From an uncultured Clostridia bacterium (GTDB taxonomy: Bacteria > Bacillota > Clostridia > Oscillospirales > CAG-382): a stretch of DNA of 40,364 nucleotides. The stretch spans positions 1 through 40,364 of the forward strand of contig CANRAV010000017.1 in assembly GCA_947628695.1 (NCBI GenBank), read 5' to 3'. The notes under the pieces are model-generated. The model made no database searches. It saw only the letters and a program-made list of their open reading frames with translations, and had not been told where the DNA came from. This document shows, piece by piece, positions 24,270 through 33,800 of this stretch. Position 1 is the stretch's first letter. The number at the start of each line of letters is the position of its first letter. The translations under genes were made by a program, and so were the position numbers.

Positions 24270-25570
24270 GAGATTACAAAACTCAGTCGGAGGCAGCACG
24301 CCGCGGCATAATAACGCCGGAGATGAAGACAGTCGCCGCAAAGGAGTACAGGACGGAAGAAGAGATACGGGACCTTGTCGCGAAGGGGCAGGTCGTTATC
24401 TGCGCAAACAGGCTGCACACCTGCATAAACCCGAACGGCGTCGGCTCTATGCTTCGCACCAAGATAAACGTAAACCTCGGCGTCTCTCGCGACTGCAAGG
24501 ACTACGACGTGGAGATGCAGAAGGTCATGGCTGCGGTCAACATGGGGGCAGAGGCGATAATGGACCTTTCCTCCCACGGCGACACTCAGCCCTTCCGCCG
24601 CAAGCTGACGAGTGAGTGTCCCGCAATGATCGGCACCGTGCCGGTTTACGACAGCGTCATTCACTATCGCCGCGACTTGGCGGAGCTTACCGCAAAGGAC
24701 TTCATAGACGTCGTGCGGCTGCACGCGGAGGACGGCGTGGACTTCGTAACGCTTCACTGCGGCATAACCCGCAAGACCATAGAGCAGATCAAAAAGCACA
24801 AGCGCAAGATGAACATCGTCTCTCGCGGCGGTTCGCTTGTCTTCGCTTGGATGAGCATGACCGGCAACGAGAACCCGTTTTACGAGTACTTCGACGACAT
24901 ACTTGACATCTGCCGCGAGTACGACGTTACAATTTCCCTCGGCGACGCCTGCCGTCCCGGCTGCCTTGCCGACGGAAGCGACGTCTGCCAGATAGAGGAG
25001 CTTGTCCGCTTGGGCGAGCTTACAAAGCGCGCCTGGGCAAAGGACGTGCAGGTTATGGTCGAAGGCCCCGGGCACATGCCCATGGATCAGATAGAAGCAA
25101 ACATGAAGCTGCAGCAGACTATATGCTGCGGTGCCCCGTTCTACGTCCTCGGCCCCATTGTTACGGACATCGCCCCCGGCTACGACCACATAACCTCCGC
25201 GATAGGAGGTGCAATGGCTGCCGCCTCCGGCGCGTCGTTCCTCTGCTACGTCACCCCGGCAGAGCACCTCGCACTTCCCAACGTGGACGACGTCAAGCAG
25301 GGCATCATCGCATCCCGCATAGCCGCGCACGCGGCCGACATCGCAAAAAAGATCCCGCACGCGCGCGACATAGACGACGAAATGGCGGACGCCCGCCGCA
25401 CCTTCGACTGGGAAAAGCAGTGGCAGTGCGCCATAGACCCCGAAACGGCCAAGTCCATTCGCGACAGCCGCTCTCCGGAGCATGAGGACAGCTGTTCCAT
25501 GTGCGGCAAGTTCTGCGCAGTCCGCAGCATGAACAAGGCCTTAAACGGCGAATATATAGACATACTATGA
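24266..25570 (+). CDS. thiC: Phosphomethylpyrimidine synthase ThiC
   Basis: 434 residues, the short form without the long N-terminal domain. It converts aminoimidazole ribotide to HMP phosphate by SAM radical chemistry. VNLGVSRDC, NMGAEAIMDLSSHGDT, SRGGSLVFAWM, EGPGHMPMDQIEANM and the C-terminal CSMCGKFCAV (CxxCxxxxC cluster motif) are all present. Overlaps thiD and thiN by ATGA at both ends. Confidence 0.98.
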   Translation: MRDYKTQSEAARRGIITPEMKTVAAKEYRTEEEIRDLVAKGQVVICANRLHTCINPNGVGSMLRTKINVNLGVSRDCKDYDVEMQKVMAAVNMGAEAIMDLSSHGDTQPFRRKLTSECPAMIGTVPVYDSVIHYRRDLAELTAKDFIDVVRLHAEDGVDFVTLHCGITRKTIEQIKKHKRKMNIVSRGGSLVFAWMSMTGNENPFYEYFDDILDICREYDVTISLGDACRPGCLADGSDVCQIEELVRLGELTKRAWAKDVQVMVEGPGHMPMDQIEANMKLQQTICCGAPFYVLGPIVTDIAPGYDHITSAIGGAMAAASGASFLCYVTPAEHLALPNVDDVKQGIIASRIAAHAADIAKKIPHARDIDDEMADARRTFDWEKQWQCAIDPETAKSIRDSRSPEHEDSCSMCGKFCAVRSMNKALNGEYIDIL

Positions 25571-26187
25571 GGCGATGCGTCATAATAGGCGGCGCTGATA
25601 TAGGGGACTACGCGTCTTTGCGCAGTCGCCTCAAGGACGACGACTTTTTCGTCTTCTGCGACAGCGGGCTTAAGCATATGGAAGCCCTCGGCGTAAGCCC
25701 CGACCTTGCCGTGGGGGATTTCGATTCGCACCCAAGGCCGGACTTTGAGGTGGAGACAATAGTTCTTCCCTGTGAGAAGGACGACACGGACACCGTCTAC
25801 GCGGTTAAGGAGGCGCTCCGTCTCGGATTTGAAGACTTCCTTCTCATAGGCGTCGTCGGCGGAAGGCTTGACCACACGCTGGGCAACGTGTCAATCCTCC
25901 TTTACCTCGACGGACTCGGCAAAAAAGCCGCGCTCCTCGACGACTTCTCGGAGATGGAGATAGTGTCGAACACCCCCGTCACCGTAGACGCGCGCTTCTC
26001 CTACTTCTCGCTTCTCAATATAAGCGGCACCGCACGGGGCATTGTGATAAGAAACGCAAAATACCCCCTCTCGGGCGGCGAGATAACCGTAGAGTACCAA
26101 TACGGCATAAGCAACGAGACAAAAGACGGTATTCCCGCCGAGGTTTCCGTCGCCGAAGGGCGCCTGCTGCTTGTCAAAGTTTTCTGA
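25567..26187 (+). CDS. thiN: Thiamine pyrophosphokinase
   Basis: 206 residues. ALGVSPDLAVGDFDS, LPCEKDDTDTVYAVKEAL and GVVGGRLDHTLGN are the conserved TPK motifs. It makes TPP from thiamine, and is the ligand-producing enzyme for the riboswitch upstream. The start is the ATG overlapping the thiC stop. Last gene of the operon, before a strong terminator. Confidence 0.95.
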   Translation: MRRCVIIGGADIGDYASLRSRLKDDDFFVFCDSGLKHMEALGVSPDLAVGDFDSHPRPDFEVETIVLPCEKDDTDTVYAVKEALRLGFEDFLLIGVVGGRLDHTLGNVSILLYLDGLGKKAALLDDFSEMEIVSNTPVTVDARFSYFSLLNISGTARGIVIRNAKYPLSGGEITVEYQYGISNETKDGIPAEVSVAEGRLLLVKVF

Positions 26188-26198
26188 AAAAACAAAAA

Positions 26199-26237
26199 GC
26201 CGGTCGTGTCCCATTCAACACGACCGGCGATATTTTT
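26199..26237. terminator. Thiamine operon terminator
   Basis: GCCGGTCGTGT (26199-26209) pairs perfectly with ACACGACCGGC (26218-26228), followed by a T tract. A-rich sequence on the other side lets it serve the convergent lipoprotein gene too. Confidence 0.92.
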
Positions 26238-26243
26238 TATCTT

Positions 26244-27575
26244 TCAGCTTTCAAACTTAAAGTCCGCATAAACGGGGCAGTGGTCGGTGGCACGCAGGCA
26301 AAAATCCTCCGTCAAAATGACGTGCTCCGTCGCCCGCAAGCCTTCGTTGTAAAATATGTGGTCAATGCTCTTGCCCTCGTCGGGATAGACGCCGACGTCG
26401 TGGTGCGTCTTAATCCCGGTTATCAGCACCTCATCCGCGTCAAACTCCGCGTCGGAAAGCCCCGCGCCGACTATCGTCTTGTAAGCCTCCGAGCTTTTGT
26501 TGCAGTTGAAGTCACCGGTAAACACAAGCGGCAAATCCCCGTACTTCTCCCGCAGCTCTTCCGCAAGCTCCAGCATCTGCTTCGCGTTGTCGGTGCGCCA
26601 CTCTGCGCCCTCTACCTTGTTCGTCGCCTCAAGCTTGTAGCTTTCAAGTATTATAGCCCCATGCAGGTTTACCACGCCGAACCTTCCTCCGCCGTCAAGC
26701 CTTTCAAAAACGGCAAAGCATATCGTCTTCGTGTTCGTACCTTCGTACCTCTTGCGTAGGAAGCGAATCCCAACCTCAATCGGCTTGAATTTATCCTTCC
26801 TATATATAATGGGCGTATAGCTTTTGTCCTTCGTGCCGTCTATGGTCTCACCGGCCGTCGCGTATTCCTTCGGCAGCTTCGCCACTACTCCGCGGTAGAC
26901 GCGGTCGTTCACCTCCTGAAGTCCCGCAATGTCAGGCCTGTAGCGCTTAAGCAGCGCTTCCATGTACGGATACCGCTTGCCGTAGTCCCCGTTGGAGGCG
27001 TAGGTGTTAAGCGTCATCACCCTAAGCGCCGTCTCGTCGCGGTCGGCAGGAGCCGTCTCGCTTGAAGTCTTCGATATCCCCCTTATAACGCCGTTCCCCT
27101 CCTTGACGTAGTTGTTCACAAAGTCGTAAACTGCATCGTAGGCAGTCCACTCGTCAGCGGCGGCAAGGAAAAGCAACCCCTCCTTCTGCTCTATTACGTG
27201 CGCCGTGCTGCCCTCTGCAAGCGCCGCAGCAAGCTCCAAATCGCAAGGCGCCACGTCCTCTGCGTTCTCCGGCATGCCTATCACAACGCGCACCTCGGCG
27301 CTCCCCGCCGCAAGAGGCTCAACCTTAAGCTCCGCCCCCGTCTCCGCCTTTAAAAGCTCGGCAAAAAGCAAGGCACTTTCCTTGTACTTTTCCCCCGTGT
27401 AAAGCACGGTAAACTCGTCAATGCCGTGACCGCTAAGCGTAAGCGCGCTTTCCGCCTTCATGCTTTCTTCCTCCTTTGTCACGTCGCCGCTAAGCGCAGC
27501 CTCCCCTTCGCCGCCGCAGGCGGCAAGGCTTAAAACAATTGCCAAAGCTAAAATAAATGCCGTGTATTTTGCCAT
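26244..27575 (-). CDS. Endonuclease/exonuclease/phosphatase-family lipoprotein
   Basis: 443 residues. The signal peptide ends in the lipobox LAAC, so it is probably anchored outside the membrane. About 170 residues of variable N-terminal domain precede an EEP fold with MTLNTYA, AGLQEVN (metal Glu), VVNLHG, FTGDFNCN, SIDHIF and TDHCPVYAD (catalytic His/Asp). It may hydrolyse phosphodiesters in nucleic acids or lipids outside the cell. Own promoter on the minus strand, and GGGAGTGG upstream of ATG. Confidence 0.88.
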   Translation of the reverse strand: MAKYTAFILALAIVLSLAACGGEGEAALSGDVTKEEESMKAESALTLSGHGIDEFTVLYTGEKYKESALLFAELLKAETGAELKVEPLAAGSAEVRVVIGMPENAEDVAPCDLELAAALAEGSTAHVIEQKEGLLFLAAADEWTAYDAVYDFVNNYVKEGNGVIRGISKTSSETAPADRDETALRVMTLNTYASNGDYGKRYPYMEALLKRYRPDIAGLQEVNDRVYRGVVAKLPKEYATAGETIDGTKDKSYTPIIYRKDKFKPIEVGIRFLRKRYEGTNTKTICFAVFERLDGGGRFGVVNLHGAIILESYKLEATNKVEGAEWRTDNAKQMLELAEELREKYGDLPLVFTGDFNCNKSSEAYKTIVGAGLSDAEFDADEVLITGIKTHHDVGVYPDEGKSIDHIFYNEGLRATEHVILTEDFCLRATDHCPVYADFKFES

Positions 27576-27596
27576 ATTTCACCACTCCCGTTTACG

Positions 27597-27625
27597 ATTA
27601 TAGCACAGCAGTTCGCCGTTTGCAA
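27597..27625 (-). promoter_or_regulatory. Promoter of EEP lipoprotein
   Basis: On the minus strand: TTGCAA (27625-27620), 17 bp, TATAAT (27602-27597). Confidence 0.82.
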
Positions 27626-27688
27626 CGGCAATTTTTTCGCATGCCAAAAAAACAAAGGGTTTTCCGCGTTTTTTTGTAATAAAAGTTA

Positions 27689-27716
27689 TTGACAAATCCG
27701 GAAAAAGTGCTATAAT
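27689..27716 (+). promoter_or_regulatory. Promoter of giant surface protein gene
   Basis: TTGACA (27689-27694), 16 bp, TATAAT (27711-27716); about 95 nt of leader precede the ATG. Confidence 0.8.
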
Positions 27717-27816
27717 CTGATAATGTATGAAAGTGTGATAACAGGCTTTTCCTTGACTGGGCGGAGTTTTGTTGTCACAGCAATACCAATATATTAAAAA
27801 GGAGCGAAGTACCAAA

Positions 27817-30800
27817 ATGAAGCAAGCAAAATGGTCCAAGATTCTCACTTGGGTTCTTTGTGTGGCGATGCTTTTCACCCTGCTGCCTGCTAACGTTTTT
27901 GCGGACAATGCTAAGTCGTCTGCGGAAACCGCAGCGGTTGCAGACGAGATTGAAACCATGGCCATAAAGAAGCCTCCGGTAGAATCTTCCGTGGCGCCTG
28001 AGCCGGATCCGGAACCCGAACCCGTTGATCCCGGCACATTGGCAGATGATACAGTTGCCATCAACTTGAAAACCAATAAGCAGTACACTACACTTGACGC
28101 TGCTGCTGCAGGTTCCAAGAAGGGCGAGACTATACAGATAGTTCGCGACTGTACCGTTTCTAAAAGCATTTCTCCGATAAGCCATGCATCGGTTTATATG
28201 GCTACCACCCCGGTAACCGTTACCCGTGCGGAAGGCTATACCGGCACGATGTTCTCTTACGGCAGCGGTAATTATGACCTTACCCTTAAAGGCCCCATTA
28301 CCCTTGACGGTCAGAAGAGCGAGAGCAAAGATACAAACGACTGGGCATATACAAGCTCTCTCATCAACATTTCCGGCAAAGGCGGCAAGATAGTTATCGG
28401 CTCCGGTGTTGTTCTTAAGAACAACCGCGCATTCTCCAAGTCGGGTACCGTAAACGGCGGCGCTATTTATATTTCCGGCGCTGTTGATCTTACCATTGAA
28501 GAAGGCGCTAAGATCATCGGCTGTGAAGCTAAGACTTCCGGCGGCGCTATATACGCGGCGGGCCCCGGCATTAATTACACCTGCGAGATAGTTATAGCGG
28601 GCGAGATCTCCGGCAATAAGGCTTTGGGTCTCAACGGATACGATGAAAGCAACCAGGTTACCCGTGACGGCGTAGGCGGCGCTATCTTTGTATGCGGCTC
28701 CGCTAACGGCAACATGTACTCTCAGGCTCAAAACAAGGTTGTTATTAAGGGCACCGCAGTTCTTGACGGCAACTCCGCTTTGTACAGGGGCGGCGCTATA
28801 GGTATTATGCAGCAGGACAATTCCACCAGGCGCGCACAGGTTGTTGTTGAAGAAGGCGCAAAGATAACCAACAACTCCGCACGTTTAGGCGGCGCTATTT
28901 CCGCAGCTACCGACAGCGTTAACGGCGGCTTCTGCAGCCTTGTTGAGATAAACGGCGCTGTTGACATTTCCGGCAACAAAGCTACCGAAAAGGGCAACGG
29001 CATCTATTGCGACAACAACGGCCATACTTACAATCAAGATGAGTACTGCGGTCTCGTTCTCAGCGGCGCAGCTTCCTTCGAGGATGACATTTATCTTGAC
29101 AGCGAAGCTAAGATAGGTCTTAAAGAGGACTGGACAGGCGAGGTTAACGTTTCTCTTCCCGAGCAGACTCAAAGTCAGACTCGGGTTGCTGTGCGCGTCC
29201 TCTCTATAGAAGAGAACGGCACTGTTCCCGAAACCCTCGGGCAGGAGCTTGATCCTTCTCAGCCCGCTAATCTCCACCTTAACCTTGCAGGTAAGGCGGT
29301 TGACAAAAACGGCGACATAACCGAGGAAGCAAACGTTCACATTTACATCTACAAGAACGGCAACACCTCCAAGCCTGTTGTATCCACCACTTTGAAGGGC
29401 GTTGCATCCGGCACCGTAGTAAAGCTTGACATCAACGATTACTACAAGTCAAGCTACGGCTTCGACTTCTCCGGCTGGTACGGCGGCGACGGCGCTTGGA
29501 ACAGCGGCTACATGAACGGCAAGCCCGGCACCGAGACCGTTACCATAGGCAACGGCTGGTACAACATCAAGGCCATGGTTACCGATTACGAGACCGTACA
29601 CGTTATGATCTACGCTAACGGCAACACCGAAAAGGCCGTTAAGGACGTTGCAATAGGCACCGCACTTCACGGCTCCAAGCTTAAGGTCAGCGACATCAAC
29701 ATAGCCGACTATTACACTTCTCCCTACACCTGGATAAGCGAGGACTACGGCTATAAGTTCGAGGGCTGGTTCAACGACGGCAAGTGGAATTCCTTCAAAG
29801 CCGGCAAAGAGGTTGCACCTCTTAAAGACGACGAAATTACCGTAAACGGTTGGACAAACCTTAAGTGCATGGTTACCGACGAGCAGCCTGTACAGCTTTA
29901 CATCTATCGCAACGGCGACACCGAGAAACCGTATCAGACGCTGTATCTCGACCCCGTTCTTCGCGGCGAGACTCTCGATGTAAGCGCTATCGACATCAAC
30001 GATTACTACTCTCACAAAGAGGGCTTCGTATTTGAGGGCTGGTATAACGACGGCGGCTGGAGCAGCTACCTCGCAGGCGGCAAGCCCACAGCACTTACCG
30101 AGATAAAGGTAAACGGCTGGACAAACCTCAAGTGCATGGTTACCGACTATGAGACTGTAACCGTTCAGTCCGTTGTAAACGGCGAGAAGAAGAGCGCCGA
30201 AGAGGTTTGGTCTTCCGACAAGGTGCTTCACGGCACACCTCTTGCCGAGGTGCTTGAAGCCATAGAGCTTGAGGAGCGCGAAGGCTACACTATCTTCAAG
30301 TGGTACGATTGGGACAACTTCGGCCAAAAGATAGCGGATGACGCTGTCGTATTAGGCCCGACCAACGTTTACTACTCTTACGAAGCAAATTCTTATGAAA
30401 TAACCTATACCGACGGTGTCGGCGGTGCTGCATTTGAGGACGTTGTTCTCATCGGGCGTTACGGCTTTGACACCCCCGTTCCGGAAGGACTTCCCACCCA
30501 GTATGACGAGTATCTCTTCACCGGTTGGGAACCCTCCGTACAGGATAAGGTTACCGGCGCTATCACTTACACCGCTAAGTGGGAGCACGCAGTAGCACGT
30601 CTCGAAGAGACAAAGAAGCTTTACGCTTCCCTTAACGAGATATTCGAGGACGCAAACGACCTGTTCGACGCAGGGCAGATCGAAAGCGCTTCCATAACCC
30701 TCCTCCAGGATTGGACGGAGAATCTTGCGGAAGCAGACGAGAAGTATGCTCACGCAGATGCAGAGTTCACCTGGTTCTCCGGCGTAGGCAAGGAGTTCAA

Positions 30801-33800
30801 CGTAGTGATAGACCTTGGCGGTCACACCCTTAAGGGCACCGGCAAGCGCGCTGTTCTCTACTTCAACCGTCCTACCGCAAGGAACACCAGGTGGAACATC
30901 AACATCACAATTCAGAACGGCACAATCACCGGCGGTTACTCCTCCGGTTCCGAACCCAGCACTTATTCCAAGAACGGCGGCGCTATAGAAGTTGCTTCCA
31001 ACAACTCTAAGATGACCTTAAATCTTAAGGATCTTACAATCACCGGAAACCGTACAACCGGCAACGGCGGCGCTGTATACGTTTCTTCCGCAAACACCAT
31101 CGCTCTTACGGTTGACAATTGTAAGATAAACGGCAACGAGGCTGCAAACGGCGGTGCTGTTTACGGCCGCAGTATAACCGTTAAGAACAATTCCGAGATA
31201 ACCGGCAACAAGGCTTCCGCCACCGGCGGCGCTATCTACATGTGGGGCACCATCTCCATGGATCTCACTGTAGAACCTACCGCAAAGATCTACAATAACA
31301 CTGCCGCTACTTACGGCGACGACATCGTTATGGCCACCACTGCGAAGAGGAATTACGAGTATCATCTCGCAGATCCTGCAGCATGGGGCGTTGAAGGCGT
31401 AGACGCTTGGTGCGTTGACGGCTTCGACGGCGAATATGACAACTTCAAGACCCTTGAGACCGTTACCAGGTACGACTATGAGACTTCCAAGAAGCTCTCC
31501 GAGTACGACCTTAAGCTCGGCTCCTCCAAGCCCGGCCACATGATAGCAATCAAGGCTGCGGCATACCTGCCCGAGTACAAGATCACCTACAAGGACGGCA
31601 TGTTCAACGGCGAGGCGTTTGAGGACATCGTTCTCGAAGGTCGTCAAGACCGCGCTACTCCCGTTCCGGAGAATGTGCCCGAACAGTATGGCGAGTACAT
31701 CTTCAAGGGCTGGGAGCCCGCAATAGCAGAGAAGGTTACCGGCGACGCAACTTACGTTGCACAGTGGGAGCACGCAGTAGCACGTCTCGAAGAGACCGGC
31801 AAGCTTTACATGTCCCTTAACGAAGTGTTCGACGAAGCTGAAGATGCGTTCGACCCCGGCAGGGACGGCACGAGCACGCTTGACAGTATCACCGTAACCC
31901 TTCTTCAGGACTGGACGGAGAACCTTGCGGAAGCAGACGAGAAGTATGCGCACGCAGATTCCGAGTTTGTTTGGGTAACAAGCCTCTATTCTCCCGACAA
32001 GGATCTGAACCTTGTCTTCGACCTTAACAACCACACACTCACCGGTACCGGCAGGCGCTCTGTTCTTTCCTTCAGGCGCACCGGCAGCGGCGCAGCTAAG
32101 TGGAGCTTCAACGTTACCGTTAAGAACGGTACCATCACCGGAGGTGTGGCAAACGCAGTCGCACCCAGCACCTACGCCAACAACGGCGGCGGTATTGAGA
32201 TCAATTCCGCAGGCAAGGCAGACGTGCTGTTCCAGAACCTTACAATCAAGGGCAACCGTACAACCGGCAGCGGCGGCGCTATATACGTTCAGACTTCGAA
32301 CAGCCACCCCGTTACCGTTGAAGGCTGCACCATAACCGACAACGAGGCTGCAAGCGGCGGCGCTATCTACGGCCGCGAGCTTACGGTTAAGAAGTCCACT
32401 ATAACCGGCAACAAGGCAACCGGCGAGGGCGAGTTCTCCGGTCGCGGCGGCGCCATCTATATGTGGGGCTCCATCACCTTCGAGCTTAACGTTGACGCAG
32501 AGTCGAGGATTTACGGCAACAGCGCCGTTCACCTTGGCGACGACATCGTTATGTGCACCACCTCTACGAGGACCTTCGAGTACAACCTCACCGACCCCGC
32601 ACAGTGGGGCGTTGACGGCATAGACGCATGGTGCGTTGACGGCTTTGACGGGTTGTACACCGACTATCAGGCTCTTGAGATTATAACCAGGTACAACCTT
32701 GAAACCTCTAAGAAGCTTGCAAGCCTTACCATGAGCAGGGGAAGCCGCGACCCCGGCTATATCATAGCCATCAAGGCTGCGGACTACCTGCCCGAGTACA
32801 AGATCACCTACAAGGACGGCTTCGACGGCAAGGCGTTTGAGGACATCGTTCTCATCGGCCGTGAAGGCCGCAAGACCCCCGTTCCTGAGAACGTACCCGA
32901 ACAGTATGACGAGTACATCTTCCGCGGCTGGTCGCCTGAAATCGTTGACCCCGTTACCGGCGACGCAACCTACGTTGCACAGTGGGAGCACGCAGTAGCG
33001 CGTCTCGAAGAGACCGGCAAGCTTTACACCTCTCTTAAAGAGGCGTTTGAAGACGCAGAAGACGCTTTCGATCCCGGCAGGGACGGCAGCATCAGCACGC
33101 CTGACAGCGTTACCGTAACCCTTCTCCAGAATTGGACGGAGCCGACGCCTGACATCTACGCTGATGTTGACTTCTCTTGGAACCCCGGCCTGTCTAAGTA
33201 CAGCAAGAACGTAAACTTCACCTTCGACCTTAACGGTCACACGCTTACCGGCTCCGGCAACAAGACAGTGCTTTACATTGGTCGCAGCGGTTCCGGTTCC
33301 GCTAAGATATGGCTTTACGTTACTATTAAGAACGGTACCATCACCGGCGGTAACGGCAGCAGCTACGGCGGCGGTATTGGCATAAGGTCTCAGTCGAACT
33401 CCAATGTAGACATAGTTTTGAAGGATCTTGTTATTGAGAACAACAAGACTACCGGCACCGGCGGCGGCGTATACGTTGCTACCAGCTACGCACATTCCGT
33501 AACCGTTGATAACTGCATTATCAGGAACAACGAGGCAGCAAGCGGCGGCGGTATATCCAGCCGTGAACTTACCGTTGTTAAGTCCACGATAACCGACAAT
33601 AAGGCAACCGGCGATGCTAAGAACTCCGGTCGCGGCGGCGGTATCTATATTTGGGGCAACTCTACTGCAAAGCTCAGCATTGACGCAGAGTCCAAGATTT
33701 ACCACAACACCGCTTCCCAGCTTGGTGACGACATTGTTGCCGCTAACACAAGGAACAAGACAACCTTCGAGTATAAGCTTGCAGACCCCGCAAAGTGGGG

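Noticed and set aside
24164-25483. 439-residue antisense open frame over thiD-thiC
   Set aside because: The sense strand encodes complete, motif-perfect ThiD and ThiC; the antisense protein is low in recognisable features.
27579-28169. 196-residue minus-strand frame upstream of the giant gene
   Set aside because: It overlaps two promoters and the signal-peptide region and has no ribosome binding site or recognisable family.
31018-33705. 895-residue antisense open frame inside the giant gene
   Set aside because: It mirrors the codon periodicity and tandem repeats of the sense gene, lacks a ribosome binding site and resembles no family.
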